From: Candidatus Heimdallarchaeota archaeon
GTDB lineage: Archaea; Asgardarchaeota; Heimdallarchaeia; Heimdallarchaeales; Heimdallarchaeaceae
Assembly: GCA_016840095.1 (NCBI GenBank)
Contig: JAEOSZ010000111.1
Span: 101,258 to 150,611, forward strand
Direction of reading: 5' to 3'
DNA: 49,354 nt
Shown: positions 34,154 through 43,646 of the stretch, one piece after another
How the letters are laid out: every line of letters starts with the position of its first letter
How positions within the stretch are numbered: the first letter of the stretch is position 1
Translations under genes and position numbers: made by a program
Notes under the pieces: model-generated
Databases searched by the model: none
What the model was told of the DNA's origin: nothing
Seen by the model: only the letters and a program-made list of their open reading frames with translations

Positions 34154-35650
34154 ATGAGTAATTTAGAGAAGAAAATATCTTTGCCTTCTGAAGCTATAAA
34201 AATCTATAAGATGATTGATGAGAATAGCAAAATATCAATTAAAGAGCTAGAGAAACAAACAAAATTAGATAGAGGAAAGTTGGAACATTTCCTTGGATTG
34301 CTTGTAAGTAATGAGTTGATCTCTCGTTTGGATATTGTGAGTCATCAAGTATTTCTTACTAATAATGGCAAAGAAGCTGCAGAAAAACAATTAGTAGAAC
34401 GACGAATAGCTAAGATTCTAAAGGAGAAAGAAAGCGTTTCCTTCGATGATCTTTCTAAAGCGTTGAAGACAGATAATAGGGAACTGAATGCTGGAATTGG
34501 TCTTCTTAAGAAACAAGGATTAATTGAGATAAACAAAGGACAAATCAGTCTATTAGATAAAAAGAAAGAGGTAAATAAAGAACTTCAATTAATTTTGGAG
34601 AAACTCCTTTCAGGTGAAATTGTAGATACAAGTGAATTCAATGAACTTCTATTTCAAAGGAATCTAGCCTCTTTGGAGGAAGTTAAGGAAATACGTTTAG
34701 AAGTTTTAATTCCTTACAAAGAAATCTCAACTTTGATTCAAAAAGTGAGTGATGTAAGTCGATTAACTCCAGAAATGATTAGAGATGGTTCATGGAGAAA
34801 TACAACATTACGTTCGTATAATCTAAAAGCCTCCCCTCCATCATTCTATGCGGGAAGAAAACAGCCATATGCTGCTTTTCTAGATAATGTAAAGCAGAAG
34901 TTATGTGCTCTGGGCTTTAAAGAAATGAGGGGTCCAGCTGTTGAATTAGAGTTTTGGAATTTTGATGCTCTGTTTCAAGCTCAGAATCATTCTGCTCGAG
35001 AATGGTCAGATGTATACTCTGTTTCAGAACCTAAACATGGTAAGTTACCTAAAGCAGATTATGTAGATAATGTGAAAAAAGCACATGAAGATGGTTTTAA
35101 CACTGGCAGCAAAGGATGGAGATATAAGTGGAATCCAATGAAAAGTGCTCGATTAGTTTTGAGAGCACATGGAACATCTGTTAGTGCAAGAACCTTGGTT
35201 GATTTGGAAGTGCCTTCAAAGTACTTTTCAATATCTCGCTGTTATCGACCCGATACAGTTGATGCAACACATCTCTCTGAATTTACTCAAGTAGAAGGAA
35301 TTGTAGTTGATCCTTCTATTACATTTAGAGATTTATTGGGTATTCTAAAAGCATTTGCAGTAGATATTGCACAGAATGAGAATTTCAAGTTCAAACCAGA
35401 TTATTATCCCTTTACGGAACCATCAGTTGAACTTGATGTCCTTGATCCAAATCTAGGTTGGATTGAATTCGGTGGAGCTGGTATCTTCAGACCAGAAGTA
35501 ACTAAACCTTTTGGAATTGAAGAACCTGTAATAGCTTGGGGATTAGGAATTGAAAGATTGTTCATGGTAAAACATGGAATAGCTGATATACGAGAACTAT
35601 TCAATCACAAGTTTTCATGGCTGAGATCAGCAGATATGTCAAGAGGTTAA
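34154..35650 (+). CDS. pheS: Phenylalanyl-tRNA synthetase alpha subunit
   Basis: This 498-residue archaeal/eukaryotic-type alpha subunit has an N-terminal array of winged-helix repeats (~1-150), as in cytosolic PheRS. The class II core follows, with GFKEMRGPAVELEFWNFDALFQAQNHSARE, LRAHGTSVSARTL, FSISRCYRPDTVDATHL and a C-terminal WGLGIERLFMVKHGI (quoted in part). It charges tRNA-Phe with PheT as an alpha2-beta2 enzyme. GGAG precedes the ATG and pheT follows 4 bp later. Confidence 0.97.
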   Translation: MSNLEKKISLPSEAIKIYKMIDENSKISIKELEKQTKLDRGKLEHFLGLLVSNELISRLDIVSHQVFLTNNGKEAAEKQLVERRIAKILKEKESVSFDDLSKALKTDNRELNAGIGLLKKQGLIEINKGQISLLDKKKEVNKELQLILEKLLSGEIVDTSEFNELLFQRNLASLEEVKEIRLEVLIPYKEISTLIQKVSDVSRLTPEMIRDGSWRNTTLRSYNLKASPPSFYAGRKQPYAAFLDNVKQKLCALGFKEMRGPAVELEFWNFDALFQAQNHSAREWSDVYSVSEPKHGKLPKADYVDNVKKAHEDGFNTGSKGWRYKWNPMKSARLVLRAHGTSVSARTLVDLEVPSKYFSISRCYRPDTVDATHLSEFTQVEGIVVDPSITFRDLLGILKAFAVDIAQNENFKFKPDYYPFTEPSVELDVLDPNLGWIEFGGAGIFRPEVTKPFGIEEPVIAWGLGIERLFMVKHGIADIRELFNHKFSWLRSADMSRG

Positions 35651-35654
35651 ACAA

Positions 35655-37349
35655 ATGGTATCAATAAAAGCAAGTTATACTAAATTTCAAGAACTGTTAG
35701 GAAAACAAGTAACATTAGAAGAATTGGAAGACTTACTTTCTTTTGCAAAATCTGAAATTGATCAATACGTCGAAGAAGAGGATATGCTTGTCATCGACAT
35801 TAAAACTAGTAATAGACCTGATCTTTGGTGTACTGAAGGGATGGTTAGAGAGCTAAAAGGAATACTTGGTGAAGAGAAAGGCATTCCTTCATATGATGTA
35901 AAAGAAAGTGATTATGTAGTAGAAGTTGATCCAAAACTTGCAAAAACAAGACCTTTCATAGCTTGTGCTCTAGCAAAAAACATATCGCTTAATGATTTCT
36001 ACATTAAACAAATTATGCAGCTTTCTGAAAAGATAGATTATTCTTATGGAAGACGAAGAAAGAGGTCTTCAATTGGGTTCTATAATCTCTCTATGATTAA
36101 GAGTCCCATTGAATACAAGGTAATAGATGAAAGTCATGAGTTTATTCCCCTTGAACACACAGAAAAAATGACTTTGGATAGAATTCTAGATGAACATGAA
36201 AAAGGACAAGAATTTGGAAATATTGTCAAAGGGTATGGTCATTATCCTATACTCCTTTCAGCAGATGGTATGACTTTGTCGCTACCTCCAGTTATCAATA
36301 GTAATGATGTGGGGAAAATTACTGAAGAAACTACAGAAAGTCTAATTGAAGTAACAGGAACCAATTTTGAAACAGTCAATGTTGTTTTGAATATTTTATG
36401 TCAAGTTATGGCTGACCATGGTGCTGAAATATATAGTGTAAAAATCAAATATCCCTCTGAAATCTATAGTGAAGAGATCGTAACACCTCTCTTTGACAAA
36501 GAAGAAATTAAAATTAATCTGGATGAAGTCAATAAATATCTAGGGACTGAAATGAAACCAAAAGAAGCAGCTAAACTTGTGGAGAAAAGAAGATTCAATT
36601 GCAGTTCGATAGAAGGAAAAGTATTGACTATCGAAATTCCTTCTTATAGAAAGGACATACTTCACTGGGTAGATATTTCAGAAGAGTTAGCTATAGCTCT
36701 TGACTACAACAAAATCGGTCCTACCAAATGGAAGGTTCTCACAACTGGAGGACTTCTTCCTGAAACTGAGAGCGAAAATCTTGTTCGTAGTATTCTTGTG
36801 GGAGCTGGAGGAGTTGAAGTTCTAACCAATTCTCTTACTGATCCTGAAATTCTGACATCTCGAGTTAATATTGACAAAAAGGATTTTGTTAAAATTGAGA
36901 ATCCCGTTTCGTCTACTTATAGTGTGATGCGAAACTTACTTTATCCACTGCTGATCAATGTTCTTTCTAAGAATACACATGAAGCTTATCCTCAAATGAT
37001 TTTTGAGGTTGGAGAGGTTGTGATGATATCTGGTGAGAATGTTTTGACACAAAGCAATGCAGCATTTGTTATTGCTGATGCAGATGCCAGCTTTGAAGAC
37101 GCTCATAAGAGATTAAATAATCTCCTGTCTTTACTCTCTGCAGATTACGAGATAAAGCAGTACAATCACCCTTCCTTTACAGAAGGAAGGTGTGGTCAGG
37201 TAATAATTAACAAGAAAGAATGTGGAATTATAGGAGAAATTAACCCAAGTATTCTGGAAAATAATCAGATTTGGGTTCCAGTTGTAGGATTTGAGATAGA
37301 ATTACCACTTATCCCAAATTTAAAATGCAAAGTAAAAAGTACTTTTTAA
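35655..37349 (+). CDS. pheT: Phenylalanyl-tRNA synthetase beta subunit
   Basis: This beta subunit, 564 aa, is the length expected for the archaeal form that lacks the bacterial N-terminal EMAP and C-terminal anticodon extensions. The B3/B4-like editing region carries YGRRRKRSSIGFYNL, B5 the segment IPSYRKDILHWVDISEELAIALDYNKI, and the class II-like core ends with HPSFTEGRCGQVIINKKECGIIGEINP. The AGAGGT just upstream, overlapping the pheS stop, is the probable ribosome site. It is co-transcribed with pheS. Confidence 0.97.
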   Translation: MVSIKASYTKFQELLGKQVTLEELEDLLSFAKSEIDQYVEEEDMLVIDIKTSNRPDLWCTEGMVRELKGILGEEKGIPSYDVKESDYVVEVDPKLAKTRPFIACALAKNISLNDFYIKQIMQLSEKIDYSYGRRRKRSSIGFYNLSMIKSPIEYKVIDESHEFIPLEHTEKMTLDRILDEHEKGQEFGNIVKGYGHYPILLSADGMTLSLPPVINSNDVGKITEETTESLIEVTGTNFETVNVVLNILCQVMADHGAEIYSVKIKYPSEIYSEEIVTPLFDKEEIKINLDEVNKYLGTEMKPKEAAKLVEKRRFNCSSIEGKVLTIEIPSYRKDILHWVDISEELAIALDYNKIGPTKWKVLTTGGLLPETESENLVRSILVGAGGVEVLTNSLTDPEILTSRVNIDKKDFVKIENPVSSTYSVMRNLLYPLLINVLSKNTHEAYPQMIFEVGEVVMISGENVLTQSNAAFVIADADASFEDAHKRLNNLLSLLSADYEIKQYNHPSFTEGRCGQVIINKKECGIIGEINPSILENNQIWVPVVGFEIELPLIPNLKCKVKSTF

Positions 37350-37366
37350 AGCGACTTTTTACTATT

Positions 37367-38287
37367 TCATTTATTTTCAAGGTCTAGTATTCTTTTCCAA
37401 ACTATATCCAACATTTGTTCAGTAGCAATTTTATTGTCAGAAGTTTCAATAGTTGGTATATTTAGTTTAGTTGCTTCTTCCATTAAGTAGGTTTGAATGT
37501 TCCTAATCTCTTGAAAAGAATCCAGATATCTATCTGCTTCTCTTTTTTGAACTTTTGTCCCTCTAAATTGAATTCTTCTAAGATGTTCTTCTTCATCTTC
37601 AAGGTAAAACATAATCATAACAATATGTGGTTCTTCCAAAATTAAACGACTAAGAATGTTTGGAGCTAAATGAACTCCTTCTATGATAGTGTTCTCTCTA
37701 GAGAATAAAGCAGATTGAATGGTTGCTTCTACTCCAACGATCACATACCTACATTGTTCCTCATAACCAATAATTGATTTTCTTAAAATTGGGTTAATTG
37801 TGGGTTTGAGATACCTATGAGCCTCATAACTGCTACCATGTAATTCAGGAATTAACTTAGAGGAGATTGTTTGTCTAAGAATTTCCCTTACCATATCTGT
37901 ACCTATAATATTGGTTATCTCAAGTCTTTTAGATAAGTCTACAGCTAATGTGCTTTTCCCTACTCCTGGAACTCCAGCTAATAAAACAATAATAGGTTTA
38001 TACTTCTGTTCTCCTTCAAATATAACATATCTTTGCGCCAAGCGTTTGTCTATCTTTTCAATTTCTGCAGTTATGATTTTGATTAGATTGTCTTTAGAAA
38101 GTATTTTTGATGCAGAACTTATTTCATCTTCAACCTTATTAGCAACTTCTAAAGCTAGATTGGCATCAATTCCAATAGAATATAAAGAGGAAGAAAGTAT
38201 TCCTTTAGAAAAATACTCAAATTCATCTTTCTTTTTTCGAATTTTAAGAAAACCATCGGAATTATCAATAGTCATTAAAGATATCAA
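37367..38287 (-). CDS. 2-phosphoglycerate kinase-family protein (P-loop)
   Basis: This 306-residue protein has an N-terminal ATP-cone-like domain (~10-85) and a P-loop kinase domain: GVPGVGKST (105-113), NIIGTDMVREILR, and a distal catalytic/lid segment (IEGVHLAPN, IQFRGTKVQKREADRYLDSF). This is the arrangement of archaeal 2-phosphoglycerate kinase, which starts cyclic 2,3-diphosphoglycerate synthesis; the cyclase itself is not present here. A divergently transcribed paralogue lies 76 bp away. It ends convergently with pheT. Confidence 0.83.
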   Translation of the reverse strand: MISLMTIDNSDGFLKIRKKKDEFEYFSKGILSSSLYSIGIDANLALEVANKVEDEISSASKILSKDNLIKIITAEIEKIDKRLAQRYVIFEGEQKYKPIIVLLAGVPGVGKSTLAVDLSKRLEITNIIGTDMVREILRQTISSKLIPELHGSSYEAHRYLKPTINPILRKSIIGYEEQCRYVIVGVEATIQSALFSRENTIIEGVHLAPNILSRLILEEPHIVMIMFYLEDEEEHLRRIQFRGTKVQKREADRYLDSFQEIRNIQTYLMEEATKLNIPTIETSDNKIATEQMLDIVWKRILDLENK

Positions 38288-38363
38288 TACTTTTCTAATC
38301 TAAAAAGTTAACTTTTTAACAGCGTAGCTATATTTCTCATTAGTAATGAGATGTGATTGATAA

Positions 38364-39257
38364 ATGGAAAAGGATTTTCAAGTCTATATACAAGGAAAGA
38401 CTAAACAACTATTTTCCAGAGGGATATTAGCTCAGAAACTTGAAATGATAGGTTTTTCTCTTTCAAAAGGTTATGAGTTTTCTATGCATATTTATGATGA
38501 TCTTATTAAGTTAAAACAAGAAATCATCTCGAAGGAAGACTTAGACAATATTATTGCTTCACATCTTTCTGATCAATTTAATCAAAACTTAAGTGAAAAA
38601 TATCTAATGATAGAGCGTTGGAGAGAATCTAATATTCCTCTCTGGATTCTCATATCTGGTGCAATTGGAGCAGGTAAAAGCACTTTGTCTAGACAAATTG
38701 CAGGAGATTTAGGTATCCAGCATGTAATAGGAACTCATTTTGTTAGAGATGTTCTAAGAAAGGTTCTCTCAGCTGATATTATGCCAGAATTACATTCGAC
38801 TTCTTATAAAGCATTTCAAACTTTAAAACCAATTTATAGTAGTCGTTTTGATCAAATTATTTTGGGTTTTGAAAATCATGCAAAATATGTTAATATTGGA
38901 GTAGATGCGATTTTAGTAAGAGCAGAAAAAGAATCGGTTTCAGTTATAGTAGAAGGGATTCATCTTTTACCAGTTTTTTTTGATGATATTCTTAAAAAGA
39001 ATCCTAATGTTTTGTATATAACAATCGCCGTTCCTGATTCTGAAATGCACAAAGAGAATCTAAGTTTACAATATACTCAAGAGAAAGAAGAATTGCTTTC
39101 TAATTTTGATAATATAAGAAAAATTCATGATCATCTAGTTAATGAAACTAAAATAAGAAATTTACCGACAATTGAAACAGTCAAGGGGACAGATACTATT
39201 TGGAAGTTAAGAGAATTGGTAGTAGATAAAATTGTTTCACTAGTTTCATCGCAATAG
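38364..39257 (+). CDS. Second, diverged 2-phosphoglycerate kinase-family paralogue
   Basis: This 297-residue protein is the divergent partner of the 37367 gene. Both share the P-loop (GAIGAGKST here, 99-107), the segment HVIGTHFVRDVLRKVLSADIMPELHSTSYKAF (quoted as a region), GVDAILVRAEKESVSVIVEGIHLLPVFF and DNIRKIHDHLVNETKIRNLPTIET. It differs where the neighbour has GTD: Asp is replaced by His (GTH). That residue is normally next to the phosphoacceptor site. It may have a different substrate or be regulatory. Both genes are driven from the same 76-bp spacer. Confidence 0.78.
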   Translation: MEKDFQVYIQGKTKQLFSRGILAQKLEMIGFSLSKGYEFSMHIYDDLIKLKQEIISKEDLDNIIASHLSDQFNQNLSEKYLMIERWRESNIPLWILISGAIGAGKSTLSRQIAGDLGIQHVIGTHFVRDVLRKVLSADIMPELHSTSYKAFQTLKPIYSSRFDQIILGFENHAKYVNIGVDAILVRAEKESVSVIVEGIHLLPVFFDDILKKNPNVLYITIAVPDSEMHKENLSLQYTQEKEELLSNFDNIRKIHDHLVNETKIRNLPTIETVKGTDTIWKLRELVVDKIVSLVSSQ

Positions 39258-39352
39258 GAATTCTTTAAAATTCACAAAATAATACTTGTTAGCCAATGAT
39301 GTAGTTGCAACGACCTGATTATTGATGATCGACTTTTGGCTGAGGCACTATA

Positions 39353-39637
39353 GTGATTGAAATGTCAGAAAGTACGTGTTATATTCACACAAGGTATATA
39401 GCGGAAAATGAATGCCACAGATGTAAGCTTCCTATCTGTGAAAATTGTTCAAAAAAATACTGGCAGACAAATGCTCTAACAGCAATGTTTCAATCTCAAA
39501 AAAACCAACAAGAAGAGATTGTTTTATGTCCTGGTTGTTTAAGGATTACAAGAATACGTAATGGATTTTTCTCTGGTTTTTTATTAATTTTAGTTTTAGG
39601 TATGATTGTAGCTGGAATTGTAATTGGAGTTCGATAG
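39353..39637 (+). CDS. B-box-like zinc-finger protein with C-terminal membrane helix (94 aa)
   Basis: The N-terminal 60 residues have a B-box-like ligand pattern (CYIHTRYIAENECHRCKLPICENCSKKY) plus a later CPGC pair. Residues ~70-92 are one hydrophobic helix (FFSGFLLILVLGMIVAGIVIGV). A GTG at 39353 follows GAGG at 39342-39345 with seven bases between, so it is preferred over the ATG at 39362. Inference: a small tail-anchored zinc protein on the inner face of a membrane. The partner is unknown. Confidence 0.7.
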   Translation: MIEMSESTCYIHTRYIAENECHRCKLPICENCSKKYWQTNALTAMFQSQKNQQEEIVLCPGCLRITRIRNGFFSGFLLILVLGMIVAGIVIGVR

Positions 39638-39670
39638 AGATACAATCATCTTAATTCTTATTGAATTAGT

Positions 39671-40594
39671 TTATTCTTCACTATCTTCTACAATATTCTC
39701 TTGGTTGTTATCTTCTGCTTCTATGTCAGAATCATCAACTGAATACTCAGCATCAATTTCTTCGATTTCTTTAACCAAATCAGTATCACAAATAGGACAC
39801 TCAGTTAAGTTGCTTGAAATAATAGACCCACAAGAAAAACATGTTATTGGAAAAACGTCTTCCTTTTCCCAATCGAATGTGTAAGGTTTCTTTCCCCAGG
39901 ATCTGGCTCTCCACTTTGCCATATCAACTTCTCCTTCTTCATCAACAAATTCTCTCAAATCAAGAGATGCAGTAGAGATGTATTTCCTTCTTATCATTCT
40001 CTGGAATAAGAAAATGAACAAAGGGAAGAAAAGGATATGAGTAATTAAAATAGAAAGAAACACAACAGATAAGGAAGTTTCACTTAAGCTTTTTACAACA
40101 GGAAGAGTAAATGACGCTATTAGAGAACTAACTGCAAAAGTAATAAATTCTAATACAAGAAATATTAAAATTGAAAAACTAGCTAAGATTGAAATGTCTC
40201 TAATTATTGTTTTTATGATTAGTCCTTTTTGCTTATCTTTGAAATCAATCTTCATATACTCTAGATAGCTTCTAAATGCTCCAATGTTAGTTCTTGTAAT
40301 TAATAGTGAAAGAAAGATTGTGATTGCTAGAGAAACTAAAAATATTATTATGCTAATCCACCAATTATACACCAGATATCCCAAAGCTCGAACTAACCAG
40401 CTTTTGTATCCTAGTAAATTAACATCCATGTTTCTTAATAATGGATAGAGCTTCCCTAAAATTGTGAAAACAAAGAGGAGAAAATAAGTAAAAATAAAGT
40501 TGATTGTTATCAAATTCCCTAATTCTTCATTTTTCTTTGAAAGAGCTTTTTGTTGCTTTTCCCAAGGGAAGACTGCCTCTATTATGGGTTGCAT
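39671..40594 (-). CDS. Multi-pass membrane protein with C-terminal zinc ribbon and acidic tail
   Basis: This 307-residue protein has four hydrophobic helices (about 30-50, 75-100, 130-155, 160-200). A cytosolic domain follows with CFSCGSII and CPICDTDL forming a zinc ribbon, then about 35 Asp/Glu-rich residues. A second gene here, 46511, also combines membrane helices and a zinc ribbon. No family recognised. Convergent with the B-box gene. Confidence 0.7.
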   Translation of the reverse strand: MQPIIEAVFPWEKQQKALSKKNEELGNLITINFIFTYFLLFVFTILGKLYPLLRNMDVNLLGYKSWLVRALGYLVYNWWISIIIFLVSLAITIFLSLLITRTNIGAFRSYLEYMKIDFKDKQKGLIIKTIIRDISILASFSILIFLVLEFITFAVSSLIASFTLPVVKSLSETSLSVVFLSILITHILFFPLFIFLFQRMIRRKYISTASLDLREFVDEEGEVDMAKWRARSWGKKPYTFDWEKEDVFPITCFSCGSIISSNLTECPICDTDLVKEIEEIDAEYSVDDSDIEAEDNNQENIVEDSEE

Positions 40595-40681
40595 TATTTA
40601 AAACTACATTTCAGATATATTAAAGATTACTAAATAGTTTCAAAAAGAAACATTTAAACCAACACTATCAAAGTGATACTA

Positions 40682-41677
40682 ATGATTTCTCTAGGGATTG
40701 AAAGTTCAGCTGACAAGTTAGGTGTCGGAATAATAGATGACAAAGGAAATGTTTTGTCAAATATTCGAAGAACCTACAAACCACCTTATGGTAGTGGGAT
40801 CCATCCTAGAGAAGCTTCTGAATTTCACTCTTCAACAATGCCAGGAGCTATAGAAGATGCTTTTCAAGAATCTGGAATCAAACCAGATGAAATTGATTTA
40901 ATCTCCTTCACAAAAGGACCAGGTTTGGGACCTTGTTTGAGGATAGGTGCAGTTACTGCAAGAACACTTTCTTTATCCTTGGATAAACCATTAATTGCAG
41001 TAAATCATCCAATCGCCCATGTTGAAATTGGGAGATTAGTTGGAGGTCTTGATGATCCTGTTGTTCTCTATGTTTCTGGAGGAAACACCCAAGTTATTGC
41101 TTTTTCAGAGAAAAGATATAGAGTATTTGGTGAAACAATAGATATACCTGTGGGAAATTGTTTAGATGTTTTTGGAAGAAATGCTGGTCTTAGTGATAAA
41201 GAAAACCCTATGGGTAGAATGATAGAAATTGAAGCTTTGAAAAGCTCAAATTATGTTTCAATACCTTATGTGATTAAAGGAATGGATGTTTCGTTCTCTG
41301 GGATATTAACACATGCGACTAGATTATTCAATGACAAGAAACATCCACTTGAAGATATTGCTTTTAGTCTTCAAGAAACTGTTTTTTCAATGTTGGTTGA
41401 AGTTACTGAACGAGCATTAGCTCACACTAAAAAAGAAGAAATTCTAGTTTGTGGTGGTGTAGCTGCTAATACAAGATTGAAAGAAATGCTAGATGAAATG
41501 GCTAATTCTCATGGTGTTATATTCAGAGGACTCAATGCAGATCTTGCTCTAGATAATGGTGTAATGATAGCCTGGTTAGGTATTCTAATGAAACAATCAG
41601 GAGTTTCAACAAGGTTTGAAGATACGACTGTGGATCAACATTTCAGACCAGAAGATGTAGATGTTACTTGGAGATAA
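40682..41677 (+). CDS. kae1: KEOPS subunit Kae1 (tRNA N6-threonylcarbamoyladenosine synthase)
   Basis: The start ATG at 40682 (MISLGIESSADKLG) is favoured over a GTG three codons earlier; a TTTAAACC box at 40653-40660 puts it in leaderless position. Family motifs: FTKGPGLGPCLRIGA, NHPIAHVE (His109, His113, metal), LYVSGGNTQ, SFSGILTH and CGGVAANTRL. It is 331 residues, single-domain, not fused to Bud32 as in some archaea. It transfers threonylcarbamoyl to A37 of ANN-decoding tRNAs. Bud32 is encoded 1.3 kb away. Confidence 0.97.
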   Translation: MISLGIESSADKLGVGIIDDKGNVLSNIRRTYKPPYGSGIHPREASEFHSSTMPGAIEDAFQESGIKPDEIDLISFTKGPGLGPCLRIGAVTARTLSLSLDKPLIAVNHPIAHVEIGRLVGGLDDPVVLYVSGGNTQVIAFSEKRYRVFGETIDIPVGNCLDVFGRNAGLSDKENPMGRMIEIEALKSSNYVSIPYVIKGMDVSFSGILTHATRLFNDKKHPLEDIAFSLQETVFSMLVEVTERALAHTKKEEILVCGGVAANTRLKEMLDEMANSHGVIFRGLNADLALDNGVMIAWLGILMKQSGVSTRFEDTTVDQHFRPEDVDVTWR

Positions 41678-41688
41678 ATTGTGATTAT

Positions 41689-42993
41689 ATGCAATCGGCT
41701 ATTATATTTGACTATACGAAGAAGAATTTCTACAGTCTTACTCCTTTAGTTGCTACTATAGATAATATCAAAGATTTACAAGACATAGACCTCTTACTTG
41801 AAGAAGATATAGATTCAATAAGAATCAGGAAGCTATTGGAAAAATATACGAATCTCATTATAGCTTTTTCATTTAGAACTGCTCAATTTGAAGATATATA
41901 CATTCGTATGAAAGCAATTTATTCTTCATTAAAAAAAACTGAATTAGAAAGAATCACCTTTATCGCTGGTGGAAGTCATCCCTCAGGAAGTCCTTCTACA
42001 ACTTTAAAATCTGGATTTGATTTCGTCTTTATTGGAGAAGCCGAATATTCATTAACTGAATTCATAAGACGAAATCTTCAAGAAGATGATCTGTTCAAAA
42101 CACCAGGAATTAGCTTCATGGAAGATGAAAAGCTAATATTAACTCCACGACCAGATCCCATCAAATTGGATGAATACCCATTTATTTCCAAAAAACGAAG
42201 ATTATATCCACCGTTGGAAATAAGTAGAGGTTGCTCATTTGGATGTACATTCTGTCAAGTTCCAAAGCTTTTCCATCATAGAACTCGGCATCGTTCTCCA
42301 GAGATTCTTTTAGATGTCATTAAATGGATGGGGACAAAGAAATTAAACGATATTCGTTTTATAACCCCAAATTCTTTTGGTTATATGTCTCCAAAACCTA
42401 AAGAAGTGAATAAAGATGCCATTCTTCACCTTCTGTCCTCAATTAAATCAACCCCTGGAATTGACAATGTTTATTATGGAACATTCCCTGGAGAAGTCAG
42501 ACCAGAGACTGTGTCTTATGATTTAATGAGTGATATACAACCGATGATCTCAAACTCTAGAATTTCTATAGGTCTTCAATCGGGAAGTAATAAAGTTCTC
42601 AAAGATATTCGAAGAGGACATACAGTTGAAGAGGGGATTAATGCGATTGAGATACTTGATGACATTGGATTTACACCAATAGTTGATATCATCATAGGAT
42701 TACCCACTGCTACAGAAGAAGATGAAATGGCAACCATCAATGTTATTCGGCATTTAATTAAAAGGAATTCTATAATAAGGGCTCATGTATTCATGCCTTT
42801 ACCTGGAACTAGCCTTGAGAAAACAGAATTCAAACCAGTTTATCCAAAAATTAAGAAAATTCTTGGTAAATTAAGTTTTCAAGGAAAACTAGAAGGTAAT
42901 TGGTCACATCAAGAAAAGCATGCTTTGAATGCATGGAAGCTTAACCAAAGAATAGCTAATATGCCTTTTATACAGAGAGAAGATAATCTTTAG
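41689..42993 (+). CDS. B12-binding-like/radical SAM protein (TIGR04013-like)
   Basis: The ATG at 41689 follows kae1 closely; a TTG frame start would overlap it. The 434 residues have a cobalamin-binding-like Rossmann domain (~1-150) with ITFIAGGSHPSGSP and FIGEAEYSL, but no DxHxxG motif. The radical SAM core follows with CSFGCTFC (Cys182, 186, 189) and RISIGLQSGSNKVLK. The substrate is unknown. Its 3' end overlaps bud32 by 26 bp tail-to-tail. It has neither the N-terminal MTTase Cys domain nor TRAM, so it is not the t6A methylthiotransferase. Confidence 0.85.
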   Translation: MQSAIIFDYTKKNFYSLTPLVATIDNIKDLQDIDLLLEEDIDSIRIRKLLEKYTNLIIAFSFRTAQFEDIYIRMKAIYSSLKKTELERITFIAGGSHPSGSPSTTLKSGFDFVFIGEAEYSLTEFIRRNLQEDDLFKTPGISFMEDEKLILTPRPDPIKLDEYPFISKKRRLYPPLEISRGCSFGCTFCQVPKLFHHRTRHRSPEILLDVIKWMGTKKLNDIRFITPNSFGYMSPKPKEVNKDAILHLLSSIKSTPGIDNVYYGTFPGEVRPETVSYDLMSDIQPMISNSRISIGLQSGSNKVLKDIRRGHTVEEGINAIEILDDIGFTPIVDIIIGLPTATEEDEMATINVIRHLIKRNSIIRAHVFMPLPGTSLEKTEFKPVYPKIKKILGKLSFQGKLEGNWSHQEKHALNAWKLNQRIANMPFIQREDNL

Positions 42994-43633
42994 CAGTTTG
43001 TTCTTCTTTCAAATGTCTAGCTCTAGCTTCAACTTTCATTGCTCTACGAAAAATGGTTTTTGCATCACTCATGGTTTCTTTATATCCTTTTTGAAACGCA
43101 ATGAAATATTCCTTTTCATGATCTGTATGAGTACTTGTAAAACATTTCTTGATTAACAGAATATCAACAGCTTTATCTTCTACAGCTTTTGAAAACTTTC
43201 CTAGTCCAAAATCAATGAATACAAGTTCTTGGTTTTCAATTAGAACATTACTTGTAGTTAGATCTCCATGAATTATGTCTTTCGAATGCAATTTCCCAAC
43301 ATTCCTCCCCATTAGAGAAATATAGTGTATCTTATCCTCAAAATTTCCTGAACTGTTTAAAAGATCCTTGACTAATTGTCCCTCAATATATTCCATTGTA
43401 ATAGTAGCTGTTTCTAAATCAATATCAAAGATGAAAGGAGTTTTTACACCTGCATCTCTTGAAGCAACTAGTAATTTTGATTCAGAGATGGTTCTGCTTC
43501 TACGTAAATTATTATCAATTTGTTCGATTCTGTAGGTTTTAGGGATTCGAATTTTCCTCAAAACCTGATACTCTAACCATTTACCTCTTTGAAGAATGGC
43601 TTCAGCTCCCCACTTATTTTCTTTAGATGACAA
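42968..43633 (-). CDS. bud32: KEOPS kinase Bud32 (PRPK)
   Basis: Stand-alone 221-residue Bud32. The initiation codon is TTG at 43633, preceded by AAGGAG (43646-43641). The small atypical kinase has GAEAILQRG in place of a glycine loop, RKIRIPKTYR, catalytic HGDLTTSN (Asp124), DFGLGK (Asp141) and a C-terminal basic helix. It regulates Kae1 as the KEOPS kinase/ATPase. It follows the HypE-like gene by 13 bp and is co-transcribed with it. The 3' end overlaps the radical SAM gene. Confidence 0.95.
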   Translation of the reverse strand: MSSKENKWGAEAILQRGKWLEYQVLRKIRIPKTYRIEQIDNNLRRSRTISESKLLVASRDAGVKTPFIFDIDLETATITMEYIEGQLVKDLLNSSGNFEDKIHYISLMGRNVGKLHSKDIIHGDLTTSNVLIENQELVFIDFGLGKFSKAVEDKAVDILLIKKCFTSTHTDHEKEYFIAFQKGYKETMSDAKTIFRRAMKVEARARHLKEEQTAKDYLLSV

Positions 43634-43646
43634 TTTTACTGCTCCT

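Noticed and set aside
41689..42993. Radical SAM protein as the t6A methylthiotransferase (MtaB/CDKAL1 type)
   Set aside because: It has one cysteine triad only, no N-terminal MTTase cysteines and no TRAM domain.
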